From: DSPP01 sp964607165
GTDB taxonomy: Bacteria; Zixibacteria; MSB-5A5; DSPP01
DNA length: 64,000 nt
Reading direction: 5' to 3'
Assembly: GCA_964607165.1 (NCBI GenBank)
Contig: CAZSIT010000003.1
Location: 124,001-188,000, forward strand
Shown here in pieces: positions 9,288 through 18,415 of this stretch. A model generated the notes under the pieces. The model did no database searches and was not told the origin of the DNA. It saw only the letters and a list, made by a program, of their open reading frames with translations. The stretch's first letter is position 1; each line of letters opens with the position of its first letter. Made by a program: the position numbers and the translations under genes.

Positions 9288-10220
9288 ATGAAAAACCTCT
9301 CTTCGATCGCAAAAAGAAGAGGGGCAATGCTGTTGCTGCTCATTTTTCACTTTTCTTCCGTTTTATCTCAACCAAATGGCTCAAAACCCAATTTCCAGAT
9401 TCGGAAAGTTGCGACCATTCAGCTTGATTTTGGAAAGGAAAAAGTATCCGGGCCGACCGATTTTAGAGTCGACCTAAACGGCAATATTTATTTGCTGAAC
9501 TACTCTTCAGGGAAGCTTTTCAGGATGGATTCAACCGGCAAATTTTTGCGCAGCGTGGCAGTTGCCAGTACTTTTTACCCAACCGAGGTTGGCTTTACAA
9601 TAAGCCGGGAGGGGGACCTTTTCATTGCCGATTCAAAGGAAAAGTTTATCTATCGTTATGATGCCGGGTTGGACTTAATTGGCAAACTACGATTGGTCGG
9701 CTCCGACCAATTTGAAAACATCTATGATTTTTTAGCCGTTTCCTGGGGAGATTTGCTTTTGAGTTGCGGGAAAAAGCCGGAGTTGTGGCGGCTGGAACCT
9801 GCCGGTAAAAGCTTCACTTTTGAAGAGGTCGGCAGTCACGAGCCGCAGTTTTACTTTTCTCTTTCAGAAATCCCAGGAAAAAAATTGGTCGCTTATGACA
9901 ATTTTAACAAGGCTCTGGTGTTTCTGGATCGGTTTGGGAATCGGGTGAAAGAAGTTCCGTCCCGACCGCTTATGAAACTGGGGGGCACGGACCTCGGCTT
10001 AATTTGCACCTCCTGGTCAGATGACAGCCTTACCATTATGGATTCCAGCGGTTATGCCGCCGTTAGCTTCACGCCGCGGCAACTGGCTTTGGGATTTGAA
10101 AAGGTTAAAAACTTTGTGACCGTAGGAAAAAGAGTATATCTGTTGGGGGATTCGCTTAAAATTGAGGTTTTAGAGCTCTTAGAAGCCAAACCTGAAGATT
10201 CAATCCCTGGAAAAAAATGA
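9288..10220 (+). CDS. Secreted NHL/6-bladed beta-propeller protein
   Basis: 310 residues from ATG 9288, two bases after the upstream stop; an in-frame TTG at 9282 overlaps that stop and is less likely. A positively charged start and hydrophobic segment (residues 8-25) form a signal peptide ending before QPNGSK. The body consists of repeating blades of the type D-x-x-GNIYLLNYSSGKLFRMDSTG and GDLFIADSKEKFIYRYD, the pattern of NHL-like six-bladed propellers. No catalytic residues can be named. It overlaps the next gene by 4 nt. Likely a periplasmic or surface binding protein; ligand unknown. Confidence 0.62.
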   Translation: MKNLSSIAKRRGAMLLLLIFHFSSVLSQPNGSKPNFQIRKVATIQLDFGKEKVSGPTDFRVDLNGNIYLLNYSSGKLFRMDSTGKFLRSVAVASTFYPTEVGFTISREGDLFIADSKEKFIYRYDAGLDLIGKLRLVGSDQFENIYDFLAVSWGDLLLSCGKKPELWRLEPAGKSFTFEEVGSHEPQFYFSLSEIPGKKLVAYDNFNKALVFLDRFGNRVKEVPSRPLMKLGGTDLGLICTSWSDDSLTIMDSSGYAAVSFTPRQLALGFEKVKNFVTVGKRVYLLGDSLKIEVLELLEAKPEDSIPGKK

Positions 10221-10756
10221 TTGAATTAGAGCCGCTGAAACGGAGCGACCTGCCGCTTTTGGCCAGCTGGGGCGGGCAGTCAGAGTTTTTGATTCAATGG
10301 GCGGGGCCGATTTTTGACCATCCTTTGGATGAAAAACAACTTGAAAAATATTTCGACGCCATGGAGGCAAGTCCAGACGCGAGAAAAATGTACAAAGCGG
10401 TCCGGGTTGGTTCGGAAGAAATGGTCGGTCACATAGAACTGGATAGAATCAATCCCAAGACCGGTTCGGCCATCGTGGAGCACGTTATCGTAGGCGATCC
10501 GGCTATGCGGGGGAAAGGGGTTGGCGGGTTGATGATGAAAAAGATTTTGGAAGTTGGATTTGGGCAGTTGGGGCTGCACCGGATTTCCCTTAATGTTTAC
10601 GATTTCAACCATTCCGCTATCGCCTGCTATGAAAAAGCCGGTTTCATCAAAGAAGGGCTTTTGCGCGAAGCGGTTCGGGTGGGAAATCAATACTGGAGCG
10701 TTTTCTTGATGAGCGTTTTGGAGACGGAGTGGAGGAGCTTACAGGCGGCAGGGTGA
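10217..10756 (+). CDS. GNAT-family N-acetyltransferase (RimJ/RimL-like)
   Basis: 179 residues; ATG overlaps the previous stop as ATGA. The acetyl-CoA site shows as VIVGDPAMRGKGVGGLMMKK (about residues 91-110; R-x-x-G-x-G/A form) and the C-terminal half has HRISLNVYDFNHSAIACYEK followed by AGFIKEGLLREA, the usual RimJ/RimL-type ending of GNAT enzymes that acetylate protein N-termini or small amines. No signal peptide, so it is cytoplasmic within an otherwise envelope-directed operon. Substrate cannot be told from sequence. Confidence 0.85.
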   Translation: MIELEPLKRSDLPLLASWGGQSEFLIQWAGPIFDHPLDEKQLEKYFDAMEASPDARKMYKAVRVGSEEMVGHIELDRINPKTGSAIVEHVIVGDPAMRGKGVGGLMMKKILEVGFGQLGLHRISLNVYDFNHSAIACYEKAGFIKEGLLREAVRVGNQYWSVFLMSVLETEWRSLQAAG

Positions 10757-13700
10757 TGCTGGCAGAAGTAAAAATTCGCGGTTTTGCGATTCTTCTGGTG
10801 GTTGCGCTCTCCTGTTTTGCTTTAGTTCACTCACCGGAAGCTAAACCAGCTTTCTTTTTCGAATCGGATTTGAATATTGAAAATTATCAAGATGCAGTAG
10901 GATTTTTTTCAGTTGCCCAAAAAACTACCGATTATCAAATCGATTACGAGTCGGGCTTTATCTCTGGGGGGGCCACAAATCTTTTGGGGGGAGGTTCGGG
11001 TAGAACTCCAATTCTTTCGCTTAACCTGTTGCCCCGCTATCAATTGCGGAGCCTTCCCGTGTCGGGAAATGAAAATCAAGTTTCAACCCTTACAACATCG
11101 CCAACTCTGCCGAAAATTCGACAACCGACGGTTAGCAAAGAAGAGTTGTTCATCTCCGGTCGGAAATCTTTTGGATTTTCCTATTCCCCATCCGGCGAGG
11201 CTGGTTTTCAACAAAGCCTGGCGTTGGCCTTAAAGGGTAAGCTTTCCGAAAAGGTCGGTTTTGCGGCCAACTTATCCGACCGGAACCTACCTTCCGGCTC
11301 AGGCAGTTTTTCCAAACGAATAGACCAATTCGACCAGCTTGGGTTAGCATTTGACTTTCCGCAAGGGAGCTTGAGTCTTGGAGACGTTTTCTTTAAAAGC
11401 AATTCAGGCAATTTATTGAATTTTGAGCGAAAAATTTCGGGGCTTGGTTTCGCTTTTAACGATTCCAGGGAAAGCTTGGGTGTAGCTTTTGGCTCCGGGC
11501 CGGGGGAATTTCGAACAGTCGAACTGTCCGGTCAGGAAGGAAAACAGGGGCCGTATAGTATTGCATCGAGCCGGATATTTATAATTCCTGGAAGCGAGAA
11601 GGTTTATTTGGATGGAGAACTTTTGACATCCGGGCGGGAAGCGGATTATGAGATGGATTCCGAGCGCGGCGCCCTGACTTTTTCGCCTCGGCATCCCATA
11701 AGTAATTTCTCGCGCATACGCTTGGAGTACGAATTTCAAAGCGGGCCGTATGCCAAAAATATCTCGGCCGCGCGTTCAGCAACCGGTTTGTTCAATAACA
11801 AGTTCAAGTTTCGCGCAGGATATCTTGGCAGCAAGGACAAGCTGGATTCTCCTCTGATGAAAAGTTTAAGCTCCGAGGAAAGGGAGCGGCTGGCAAGCAC
11901 CGGGGCGGATTCATCGGAAGCGGTTAGAGATGGGGCAGTATTCGTTGGAGCCGGCAAGGGAGATTACTCGGCCTTTTTAGATTCAACGGGCAATCGGCAA
12001 TACCGGTACGTCGGAAGCAGTAAAGGAGATTACAGCGTCAGTTTTTCCTTAGCTCGGGGGGGGCCGGGAGATTATCGGTATTTGGGCGGAGGGATTTACG
12101 AGTTTGTGGGCACAGGCAGAGGTTCTTACCTCCCGATTCTGTATTTACCGGTTCCTACTTCACAAACTGGGGCTAACCTAGGAATCGAGTTTGCTCCTAC
12201 CAACCTCGCTACTTTTTTAGAATTGTCTCTCGGAGAAACAAATCGAAATCTATTTTCCAGCCAAGGGGGGGTCAAGTCAAGCGGCACAGCCTTTTTGGGA
12301 GGGATTAGCTGGCAGAATTCCGATGAGCAAAGTCTGAAAGTTGAGGCAAAATTCAGAGGGCGGGAAGCGGATTATCAATTCCTCGGTAATAAAGATGAAA
12401 GCGATTTCGCCTACCGCTGGAATCTTTCTCTCTCGGAGGAGCGATTAGGTCAAACCCAAGGGGTAGTTTCGATGACGTCCAAATGGAGTTGGGGCCAAAG
12501 CTGGTTGAATTTGGGGGGGCTTTCACTTTCGAATCAAAAGCAGAGAGGATTGGGAGAATCGGAATTCTTGTTATCTCCTTTGACCTGGCTTGCGTTCAAA
12601 ACCGAAACGCAAGTTGGAGGTTCAGGTTCCCGGTCCGGTTTTTATCGAACAAAGAATTCGGTAACCCTCCGTTGGGGAAACCTTGCCTTATCATCGGCCA
12701 TCGAGCGCGAGCGGGCCTATCCTTATCTTGGGAGCAACTTTGAAATTAGACAGAGCCTAGGCCAGCGGTTGGAATATAAAACCTATTTTTTGGAAGCTTC
12801 ACTTGGAAACAGGGATGGATATGGGAATTCAATCAATTCCGCTGGAACGAGTAGTCGAAACTGGGGACGATTATCCCGTTTTAACGCAATTCGTTTGGGG
12901 AGCAAGCCGGTCAGTTGGAAAGGCAAATTTACCAGCGAAGGGAATTTGGGTTGGAGGCAAACCACTTTGGAGAGCAAAAAAATTAATCGACTCTATCTTT
13001 TTTTAAAGCAAAGCTATCAAGAAGGAGGGTGGAGAGTAAACTATTCACAAGAACTGATGCCAATTCAGTCCCCAAATGAAATTTATTCTTACCTGGATGT
13101 CGGTCGTGGCAACGGCAACTATCGATATGAAAATGGCGGATACGTTTCCGACCCATACGGCAATTTTACTTTAGTTTCGGAGGCGGCGGGTGAGACTTTG
13201 GCCGTTTCGCGAACGAGGCAGAATTGGGAGGTAGTCTGGGAACCGTATCGTAATTTTGCTTCTACTCCTACTTTCTGGTCGCAGGTTTCGTACAGGGCAT
13301 TATTTAGCTTTGATGGAAACTTCAGTAAGACTATGGGAGCTGTTAATATCTTTCCAGTCTTTGGTATTAAAAATAGCCGCCGGCACGAATTAGAATTTCG
13401 CCAAACCGCAAGTTATTTGCCGATATCGCGCAAGCTTAGAATCGATTTTTCTTGGACTGAAAAAAGCAGCAAGCGGAGCTATTCGGCTTTTAGTGCCAGT
13501 TTGCCTTTATCTTCTACCGGCACCCTTAGAAGCGAACGCAGGGTCGAATTGAATAGCTCGCTATATGGGCAGAAAATTACGCAAAATTACAGCCTTGGTT
13601 ATCTGAAAAAAAATTCCGGTTCAGATTTTTGGTTGCCTTACCAAATACAAGGGGGAGATATTAAATGCGAATGGTTGTATTCCTTCAACCGCACCGTTAC

Positions 13701-14028
13701 CACTTCTTGCGGGGGCCGATTTTATCAGGATAAAGAGCGAATTAGTGGAAAACAAGCCCGTTTGGTTTCCGCTTCTCCCAAGCTAATTATCTCACTTCCC
13801 GAAAAAGGGAGGGCGGAAGCTGGAATTTCTGTCGCCTCTGTTTCCGGCAATCCTGTTTCCTTTGAACAGGCGGAAGGAAATTTGAAGGGATTGAATTGGG
13901 ACTATAACTTGACTTTTGATTACCGTTTGGGGTCAAAAGTTTCGGCTTCCTTATCGTATGTTGCCAGCCAGAGGCCGGTTTTGGGTAAAAGCCAGCGAGC
14001 CAACACCCATTTGAGCTATCTTTTCTAA
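10756..14028 (+). CDS. Giant predicted outer-membrane beta-barrel protein with GDY repeats
   Basis: 1090 residues from ATG 10756, which overlaps the GNAT stop (TGATG) and has GGAGGAG upstream; GTG 10729 is an alternative. Signal peptide about residues 1-30. The body is a long series of alternating hydrophobic/hydrophilic short strands with Gly, Ser and aromatic residues and ends in Phe, as in outer-membrane barrels. A stretch at about 390-470 repeats the phrase KGDYS / PGDYRYLGGGIYEFVG / RGSY, and GRGNGNYRYENGGY returns near 790. Around 275-320 a segment with SRIFIIPGSEKVYLDGELL then ADYEMD resembles the non-barrel repeat of SprA/Sov-type proteins. The next gene is an Omp85 protein overlapping by one base. 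I do not recognise a named family; a role in export or surface assembly is inferred. Confidence 0.6.
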   Translation: MLAEVKIRGFAILLVVALSCFALVHSPEAKPAFFFESDLNIENYQDAVGFFSVAQKTTDYQIDYESGFISGGATNLLGGGSGRTPILSLNLLPRYQLRSLPVSGNENQVSTLTTSPTLPKIRQPTVSKEELFISGRKSFGFSYSPSGEAGFQQSLALALKGKLSEKVGFAANLSDRNLPSGSGSFSKRIDQFDQLGLAFDFPQGSLSLGDVFFKSNSGNLLNFERKISGLGFAFNDSRESLGVAFGSGPGEFRTVELSGQEGKQGPYSIASSRIFIIPGSEKVYLDGELLTSGREADYEMDSERGALTFSPRHPISNFSRIRLEYEFQSGPYAKNISAARSATGLFNNKFKFRAGYLGSKDKLDSPLMKSLSSEERERLASTGADSSEAVRDGAVFVGAGKGDYSAFLDSTGNRQYRYVGSSKGDYSVSFSLARGGPGDYRYLGGGIYEFVGTGRGSYLPILYLPVPTSQTGANLGIEFAPTNLATFLELSLGETNRNLFSSQGGVKSSGTAFLGGISWQNSDEQSLKVEAKFRGREADYQFLGNKDESDFAYRWNLSLSEERLGQTQGVVSMTSKWSWGQSWLNLGGLSLSNQKQRGLGESEFLLSPLTWLAFKTETQVGGSGSRSGFYRTKNSVTLRWGNLALSSAIERERAYPYLGSNFEIRQSLGQRLEYKTYFLEASLGNRDGYGNSINSAGTSSRNWGRLSRFNAIRLGSKPVSWKGKFTSEGNLGWRQTTLESKKINRLYLFLKQSYQEGGWRVNYSQELMPIQSPNEIYSYLDVGRGNGNYRYENGGYVSDPYGNFTLVSEAAGETLAVSRTRQNWEVVWEPYRNFASTPTFWSQVSYRALFSFDGNFSKTMGAVNIFPVFGIKNSRRHELEFRQTASYLPISRKLRIDFSWTEKSSKRSYSAFSASLPLSSTGTLRSERRVELNSSLYGQKITQNYSLGYLKKNSGSDFWLPYQIQGGDIKCEWLYSFNRTVTTSCGGRFYQDKERISGKQARLVSASPKLIISLPEKGRAEAGISVASVSGNPVSFEQAEGNLKGLNWDYNLTFDYRLGSKVSASLSYVASQRPVLGKSQRANTHLSYLF

Positions 14029-15527
14029 TGATTAAAAAAGTGTTTATACCTGGTTCTTTTATTTTTGGAATTTGCTTGCACGTTGTCTCCGGGAGCGAAA
14101 TGTCCATCGGGTCACCCGATTCCTCACTGATTCTCAAGGAAGTAGGTTCAGTTCAAAGCGATTCCACTTTTGAGCATTGGAAAAGAAACTCACTTGAGCA
14201 ATGGGCTGGAAAGCCGGCAACCAGGGAAAATGTAGAGACTCTTATTGATGAGCTATTGCATTTTTATTCCCAGAGAGGTTTTCCATTTGCCGAAGTTACT
14301 CCTTCGGTCACAAAGAGCGGTGACAACTGGGCTGAACTGCGGCTTTCAATAATTACCGGGCCGGAAGTTTATATCTCCCAGCTTGGTTTTGCCGGTTTCT
14401 CTTCAGGGGAGCAAAAACAGTTGTCACGGATGCTGGATTTTTATCCCGGTGTTTTTGATGAGCGGGAAATTGATGATTGGAAAAGACAGCTCGAACGCTA
14501 TCCCCAATTTGCCTGGAAAGGAGAAACCAAAATCGTTCCCGTTCCGGATTTTTCTTCAAGCCGGCTGGAAGCGCCCGTGGTGCGGAAGGAAAAGAACAAA
14601 GTAGAAGGAGGATTGGGTTATTTGCCATCCAATTCCGAAAAAGGCCCATTCGGAGACCTTTCCATCCGGCTGGTCACCCTGGGGAAAATCGGGCGGGAGG
14701 TTAGTTTTGATTGGCGAAAACCGAATTCCGGCTCGCGGCTCTTGTCGGTCGGGTACCAGGATTTCTTCCTGTCTCCATCTCCATTTTATGTTTTGGCGAA
14801 TATTGGAGAAGAAGAGAAGGAAAATCGATATTTTAAATTTTCTGCCGGCGGCGAAATTTCAGCGGTTTTGACGAGCCGATGGAAGTGGGGCTTGGGTTTC
14901 AGCTACGAAAAAATCACCCCCCGGTTTGAAAGCGGCATACAAGACTCGAGTTATCCAGCGCGTCAGTATTCTTTCGCAGGGAAATTGGAGTTAGGGAAAA
15001 GTTCTTTAGCTTCCGAAGGGCTATTTTTGAGCGCTGGCGGCCGGATTGCTCAAAAAAAGGTTTTTTCTCCTATCGGACCAAAAAGCGGGATGCCCGCAAG
15101 GTTGGAATTGCAAGCGGCCGGGGCCGTGAAGCTTTCGGGAAGTTGGAGGCTGTATCTGGAGGGAAAAGGAAAGGCGCTTTTTATTCCTTCTTTTCTTTTT
15201 ACCCCTTCAGATTTGTTCTATTTGGGAGGGTTTGGCACCTTGCGCGGCTATCCCGATGAAAGCTTGGTGGCCACTCGTTACTTGCTTGGACGGGCAGAGC
15301 CCCGGTTTTATTTTGGTACCGACAATTTTTTGTTCGGATTTTTTGACTATGGGTACTTGTCGGTTGCCAAAAACTTACCCGGAGTTTTAGCTTCCAATAG
15401 ATTTAAACTGTCCAGAGGCCTGGGGATTTCGGCCGGTAGCGGTCGTTTGATTCTCGCTTTTGGATGGAGTGAAAAGGCGAAATTGAAGGATGGAATGGTC
15501 TACGTTCGTTTGTCGGGTGAACTGTAG
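14028..15527 (+). CDS. Omp85/TamA-BamA-like outer-membrane assembly or secretion protein
   Basis: 499 residues; ATG shares its A with the previous stop (TAATG). An N-terminal signal sequence is followed by POTRA-like sequence (about 65-165: helix-strand pattern with LLHFYSQRGFPFAEV and ITGPEVYISQLGF, as in POTRA domains of BamA/TamA/FpmA). The C-terminal two thirds form a barrel with the Omp85 signature FYLGGFGTLRGYPDES near 395-410 and the later E-P-R-F strand (GRAEPRFYFG). At 499 residues it is shorter than BamA (about 800) and similar to TPS/TamA-type members. It is translationally coupled to the giant barrel gene, suggesting a dedicated assembly or export pair; that pairing is inference. 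Confidence 0.78.
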   Translation: MIKKVFIPGSFIFGICLHVVSGSEMSIGSPDSSLILKEVGSVQSDSTFEHWKRNSLEQWAGKPATRENVETLIDELLHFYSQRGFPFAEVTPSVTKSGDNWAELRLSIITGPEVYISQLGFAGFSSGEQKQLSRMLDFYPGVFDEREIDDWKRQLERYPQFAWKGETKIVPVPDFSSSRLEAPVVRKEKNKVEGGLGYLPSNSEKGPFGDLSIRLVTLGKIGREVSFDWRKPNSGSRLLSVGYQDFFLSPSPFYVLANIGEEEKENRYFKFSAGGEISAVLTSRWKWGLGFSYEKITPRFESGIQDSSYPARQYSFAGKLELGKSSLASEGLFLSAGGRIAQKKVFSPIGPKSGMPARLELQAAGAVKLSGSWRLYLEGKGKALFIPSFLFTPSDLFYLGGFGTLRGYPDESLVATRYLLGRAEPRFYFGTDNFLFGFFDYGYLSVAKNLPGVLASNRFKLSRGLGISAGSGRLILAFGWSEKAKLKDGMVYVRLSGEL

Positions 15528-15914
15528 TTATTGTTTCTCGGTGACGGAATAGGTGGGAATGGAAGCTTTTTCCAAAAGCTGCTGACAGGTGGCCTGGTGA
15601 CGGCGGCAGATTTCGAACGGGCGCTCTCCAAACTTTAGTTTTCCTTCCAGAGTTTCGCGAACCTTAAAAAGATTCTCCAGGGTTGGCATATGGTAGTCGG
15701 CGCCGATTTCGCGGAAGGTGGCCTTTACCAGAGCCGCGGTCATACGGTCCAGCTCGCATACTTTGGAGTCGTGTCTTACAACCGCCTTGCCATTCTCCAT
15801 TATGGTGCGATTGGTCAAACAGAAACTTTCCAAAAGCCCGTCGCGCGCTTCCAGAATGGAAAGGTTGTTTTTCTGCAACCGGGCGTTCAGGTTTTTCTGC
15901 GTCAAATCTTCCAT
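15528..15914 (-). CDS. Hypothetical protein, 128 aa
   Basis: 128 residues, convergent with and directly abutting the Omp85 gene. ATG at 15914-15912; no strong Shine-Dalgarno precedes it. The sequence is predominantly helical in character with Cys residues at SKVCELD and EICRRHQATCQQ, the latter a C-x6-C arrangement near the C-terminus. No signal peptide or membrane segment. I do not recognise the family. The complementary strand also has open frames in this interval, but this frame has the more protein-like composition. Confidence 0.45.
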   Translation of the reverse strand: MEDLTQKNLNARLQKNNLSILEARDGLLESFCLTNRTIMENGKAVVRHDSKVCELDRMTAALVKATFREIGADYHMPTLENLFKVRETLEGKLKFGERPFEICRRHQATCQQLLEKASIPTYSVTEKQ

Positions 15915-16047
15915 CTCTATTTATTTTTCGTCTATTTGCTTGGTTTTCTTTAGCTTGGAACAACAAAAATTTGAGGAGGTAGGAAGTTCTTCTGCCGACA
16001 GCTTGCAAAATTTCAAACTTTAGGTTAAATTGTGCGTAAGAGTGAGT

Positions 16048-16332
16048 ATGGAGAAGCGATTGCAAGGTAAAGCGCGCTGGGTTCTGGCTGGCTGGATTTT
16101 ATTTTTGGCGCTGGTCTTTCTGCACCCCTTATTTTTGGAAACCTTTGGCAAAGAGCACCCGCCCGATTGCCCGCTTTGCGTTCATTATACTTCAGCTTCC
16201 GCCATTATCCTATCCATCTTTGTTCTTCCGTTTTTTGTCTTCCTCGCCTATTTTCTGTTTTCGGTTTTTCGGCCGTTAACTTCGGTTGTCTTTGTAGTTT
16301 CTCCTGGCCGGGCTCCGCCGACACTTCTCTAA
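16048..16332 (+). CDS. Small two-helix membrane protein with HPPDCPLC motif
   Basis: 94 residues from ATG 16048 (TTG 16030 and GTG 16042 are possible longer starts). Two hydrophobic segments (about 10-30 and 52-76) flank a short polar loop containing HPPDCPLCVHYTS, a Cys/His cluster that could bind a metal; similar CPLC loops occur in small DUF2946-type proteins associated with metal homeostasis. It is followed by an outer-membrane protein and metal ABC transporter genes, which supports a zinc or copper link, but the connection is inferred from context. Confidence 0.55.
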   Translation: MEKRLQGKARWVLAGWILFLALVFLHPLFLETFGKEHPPDCPLCVHYTSASAIILSIFVLPFFVFLAYFLFSVFRPLTSVVFVVSPGRAPPTLL

Positions 16333-16450
16333 ATTTTCAGTAAGCAGTTTCTGCTTTCATAGTTTTAGCAACAACCCTGCATAGCTCTTGGTTTGTGGCG
16401 TTTGTTGCTTGTGAAAATCCGAGTCGTTGGAATTTGGAAAGGAGGAGAAT

Positions 16451-17512
16451 ATGTTTAAAAAGATTTTGTTTTTTGCAATACTATTTTTTGGGCTGCTTGA
16501 GTTGGCTCCGGCGCAGCAGGCCCAGCCCGGCGCAAGCAAGGCGTTAAACCCAGATATTTCCGTTATCAGCAACTTTCTGGGCGGCTACAATTTCGACGCC
16601 GAGCAAAAGGGACGCTTCGACCTGGACGAAGTGGAAGCGAGCTTTCAGTCCAACGTTGACCCGTATTCGCGGGCAGATGTCTTTCTTTCAATCACGCCAG
16701 AAGCGGTAGAAATTGAGGAGGGGTATTTGACCCTGTTGAAGCTCCCCGGTCGGTTTGGTGCCAAAATCGGCAAAATGAGGGCAAATTTCGGAAAGGTTAA
16801 CACTCAGCATACACACCTTGTTCCGTATACCGACCGGCCTTTGCCGGTTGTCCAATATTTCGGCCCGGAAGGTTTAGTGGAGGTGGGGATGTCTGTTTCG
16901 CGGACTTTACCGGTTCCCTTTTTCTTGGAGGCGACCGCCGAGGCCTTCTCTGGGGATAACGAGACGGCCTTCGGCTCCGGCGCTTTTAAAAAGCCGCTTT
17001 TTGTTGGCCATCTGAAAGGGTTCTGGGATTTGGGAGAGGCCTCCAACCTGGAAATCGGCGCTTCGGCAGCCCACGGCTACGGTGCGGAGCCGGATTTTAC
17101 CCGGAATCTAATCGCAGGAGCCGACCTGACCTTCCGTCACAAACCTCTGATTCAGGGGCTTTACCATTCTCTTCTCTGGCGGAACGAATTTTTCTATCGG
17201 CGCCCTTTCAACCAGGGGCCAAACCTGATTGCCCGGGGGTTTTATTCCTTTCTGCAGTACCAGACCGGGCGGCGATGGTATTGGGGAGCCCGCCTTGATT
17301 TTGCCCAGGAGCCGGAAAACAACGCTTTGGCGCCCGGAAAAATCTATCACCAACTTGCCTATTCCGGAATGGTTACCTTTACGCCCAGCGAGTTTTCCCG
17401 GTTTCGCTTGCAATACCGCCGGACGGACGACAACGCGGGGGCAGCCGGCGTAAACGAAATTCTGCTCCAGGCCAACTTTTCCATCGGCGCCCACGGCGCC
17501 CACGTCTTTTAG
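16451..17512 (+). CDS. Outer-membrane barrel protein of a metal-uptake locus
   Basis: 353 residues from ATG 16451 behind a clear GGAGGAG; the TTG at 16427 is in frame but has no ribosome site. Signal peptide about 1-22 ending APAQQA. The mature protein has porin-like alternating strands (for example IGKMRANFGKVNTQHTHLVPY and FRLQYRRTDDN) and ends HGAHVF with a terminal Phe, typical of barrels handed to BAM. The His-containing tail and loops and the position 9 nt before a ZnuA-like gene suggest that it passes zinc or another divalent metal through the outer membrane. A related unnamed family is often found beside ZnuA genes; no gene name is safe. Confidence 0.6.
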   Translation: MFKKILFFAILFFGLLELAPAQQAQPGASKALNPDISVISNFLGGYNFDAEQKGRFDLDEVEASFQSNVDPYSRADVFLSITPEAVEIEEGYLTLLKLPGRFGAKIGKMRANFGKVNTQHTHLVPYTDRPLPVVQYFGPEGLVEVGMSVSRTLPVPFFLEATAEAFSGDNETAFGSGAFKKPLFVGHLKGFWDLGEASNLEIGASAAHGYGAEPDFTRNLIAGADLTFRHKPLIQGLYHSLLWRNEFFYRRPFNQGPNLIARGFYSFLQYQTGRRWYWGARLDFAQEPENNALAPGKIYHQLAYSGMVTFTPSEFSRFRLQYRRTDDNAGAAGVNEILLQANFSIGAHGAHVF

Positions 17513-17521
17513 GAGGACAAA

Positions 17522-18415
17522 ATGAAAAAGATAATTTTCAATTTGATTCTTTCGCTAACCTTGGCCTCGGTTGCTTGGGCGAAGGTGAAAGTAGTTACCA
17601 CCCTGCCGGATTTGGCCGCTTTGGTTTCGGCCGTCGGCGGCGACCGGGTTGAAGTTACCTCCATCGGCAAAGGGTATCAGGACCCGCACTTCGTGGACCC
17701 CAGGCCCTCCTTTATTTTAAAAATCCAGTCGGCCGATTTGCTGTTCAAAATGGGTTTGGGTCTGGAACTCTGGCTGGACCCTTTGGTAATCGGGGCGCGC
17801 AATTCCAAGTTAAAGGTCGTGGACTGCTCGCGGGGCGTGCCGCTTTTGGAAATTCCGACCAGCGTGGACCGTTCGATGGGGGACATTCATCCCTTTGGCA
17901 ATCCGCACATCTGGCTCGACCCGGCCAACGGCAAAATCATCCTCGATTCGGTGGCCGCTGCTCTGGCACGCACCGACCCGCCTAACGCTTCTTTTTACGA
18001 GGCCAACCGAGCGGCTTACGGGAAAAAACTGGACTCCGCTTTGACAATATGGGAGGCAAAGTTGAAGCCGTACGCCGGCACGAAAGTGATTACCTATCAC
18101 AACAGCTGGCCTTACTTTACCGAACGCTTCGGTCTGGTGCGGGCTGGATATTTGGAGCCCAAGCCGGGGATTCCTCCATCTCCGTCCCATCTGAACGAAC
18201 TAATTGAACAGATGAAGCGTGAAAAAATTAAGTTTATTCTGATGGAGCCGTATTTTTCGGACAAAGACCCCAACCTGGTGGCCCGGCAAACCGGTGCCAA
18301 GGTTTTGGCTTTGGCTTCTTCGGTGGGGGCATTCAAAGGAACGGATGACTACATTGCGATGTTTGATTACGACGTAAACCTTCTCGCGGAAGCATTAAAG
18401 GAGATATCGAAATGA
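17522..18415 (+). CDS. ZnuA/TroA-like metal ABC transporter substrate-binding protein
   Basis: 297 residues; AGGAGGA 5 nt before ATG. Signal peptide about 1-20 (LASVAWA). Cluster A-1/ZnuA-type fold with the expected metal ligands: His in DPHFVDPRPS (about 59), His in FGNPHIWLDP (about 129), His in TYHNSWPYF (about 195) and a C-terminal Asp region. The acidic/His-rich loop of high-affinity ZnuA is absent (the loop here reads GDIHPFGNPH), so zinc, manganese or iron are all possible. It binds the ion in the periplasm and hands it to the permease encoded next, with which it overlaps by 4 nt. Confidence 0.88.
   Translation: MKKIIFNLILSLTLASVAWAKVKVVTTLPDLAALVSAVGGDRVEVTSIGKGYQDPHFVDPRPSFILKIQSADLLFKMGLGLELWLDPLVIGARNSKLKVVDCSRGVPLLEIPTSVDRSMGDIHPFGNPHIWLDPANGKIILDSVAAALARTDPPNASFYEANRAAYGKKLDSALTIWEAKLKPYAGTKVITYHNSWPYFTERFGLVRAGYLEPKPGIPPSPSHLNELIEQMKREKIKFILMEPYFSDKDPNLVARQTGAKVLALASSVGAFKGTDDYIAMFDYDVNLLAEALKEISK

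Noticed and set aside
16003..16016. TTGCAAAATTTCAA before the metal locus as a Zur/Fur box
   Set aside because: Only a partial palindrome and no good match to known Fur or Zur consensus; too weak to annotate.
15528..16065. Plus-strand frames opposite the 128-aa hypothetical gene
   Set aside because: Composition rich in Arg, Trp and Pro with no family motif; typical antisense shadows.
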